Origin: Metapseudomonas resinovorans DSM 21078
GTDB taxonomy: Bacteria; Pseudomonadota; Gammaproteobacteria; Pseudomonadales; Pseudomonadaceae
Direction: 5' to 3'
Assembly: GCF_000423545.1 (NCBI RefSeq)
Contig: NZ_KE384034.1
Span: forward strand, 32,213-96,212
Length of the DNA: 64,000 bases
How positions within the stretch are numbered: position 1 is the first letter of the stretch; each line of letters starts with the position of its first letter. A model generated the notes under the pieces. The model had not been told where the DNA came from, searched no databases, and saw only the letters and a program-made list of their open reading frames with translations. Position numbers and translations under genes: made by a program. Positions 63,969 through 64,000 of the stretch are shown here, piece by piece.

Positions 63969-64000
63969 GGGCCTTTGTCGATCAGCATCGTGACCGTCTC
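63965..64000 (+). CDS. IS3-family transposase OrfB, N-terminal end (partial)
   Basis: The -1 frame after orfA reads [12 protein letters not shown], the usual start of the IS3 OrfB (DDE transposase) segment, joined to OrfA by programmed frameshifting. It is cut by the window edge. Confidence 0.75.
   Translation, partial: MRAFVDQHRDRL

Larger units (their letters stand above)
63595..64000 (+). mobile_element. IS3-family insertion sequence, left part
   Basis: It contains an IS3-type orfA and the start of orfB in the -1 frame. The left end is placed at TGAATCGCCCCGGGTTTCGT, which starts with the TG expected of IS3 ends; the exact terminus cannot be confirmed without the right end. The element continues past the window. 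Confidence 0.75.

Overview
The window is chromosomal DNA of a gamma-proteobacterium, almost certainly a Pseudomonas close to the P. aeruginosa group. The evidence is high GC, purF-metZ next to a complete xcp-type type II secretion (T2SS) locus, and an rmf, rlmKL, pyrD, pepN, gdhB, moxR and dacB neighbourhood that I recall from P. aeruginosa. All homology statements rest on reading the translated sequence; no database was searched.

Layout. 1-2883: end of cvpA, purF and metZ. 3159-13474: the xcp locus, with xcpP-xcpQ (- strand) divergent from xcpR-S-T-U-V-W-X-Y-Z (+ strand, mostly with 1-4 nt gene overlaps). 13623-14034: tRNA-Val, two tandem tRNA-Asp genes and a terminator. 14128-18422: a 28-codon acidic mini-ORF, an AraC-type regulator co-transcribed with a nitrilase-like membrane protein, and divergent fadH. 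A 21-bp-phased direct repeat sits in the fadH control region. 18670-30127: housekeeping and poorly characterised genes, including a coiled-coil protein, a D-cysteine desulfhydrase-like enzyme, a cNMP/rhodanese fusion, a DUF1853-type protein, nadK, a metallophosphatase, a rhomboid protease, a YeaC-type protein, a DUF2797-type protein and pepN.

30646-37796 holds four consecutive envelope genes: DUF1302-like outer-membrane protein, DUF1329-like periplasmic protein, YCF48/BNR-like beta-propeller protein and MMPL/RND-type transporter. They are split into two transcription units by a strong terminator. This is the best candidate in the window for a poorly described multi-component system, plausibly trans-envelope movement of a hydrophobic compound. 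38017-44844 is the six-gene moxR-DUF58-DUF4381-batA-batB/C-batD operon on the - strand, an AAA+ chaperone with vWA proteins. 45245-50107 is the very large NAD-dependent glutamate dehydrogenase gdhB. A group II intron of the class C type (50167-52041) is inserted directly behind the gdhB terminator.

52144-61836 holds an unknown gene, a DUF2835-type gene, pyrD, rmf, rlmKL, a CHASE-PAS-GGDEF diguanylate cyclase and dacB. At 62117 the conserved backbone breaks. A yggL gene is cut off after 19 codons, followed by about 350 bp of unrecognised DNA, then a complete but synonymously diverged yggL copy on the opposite strand. Beyond that is an unknown ORF interrupted by an IS3-family element that runs off the right edge. 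The last 1.9 kb therefore looks like the edge of an accessory or rearranged region.
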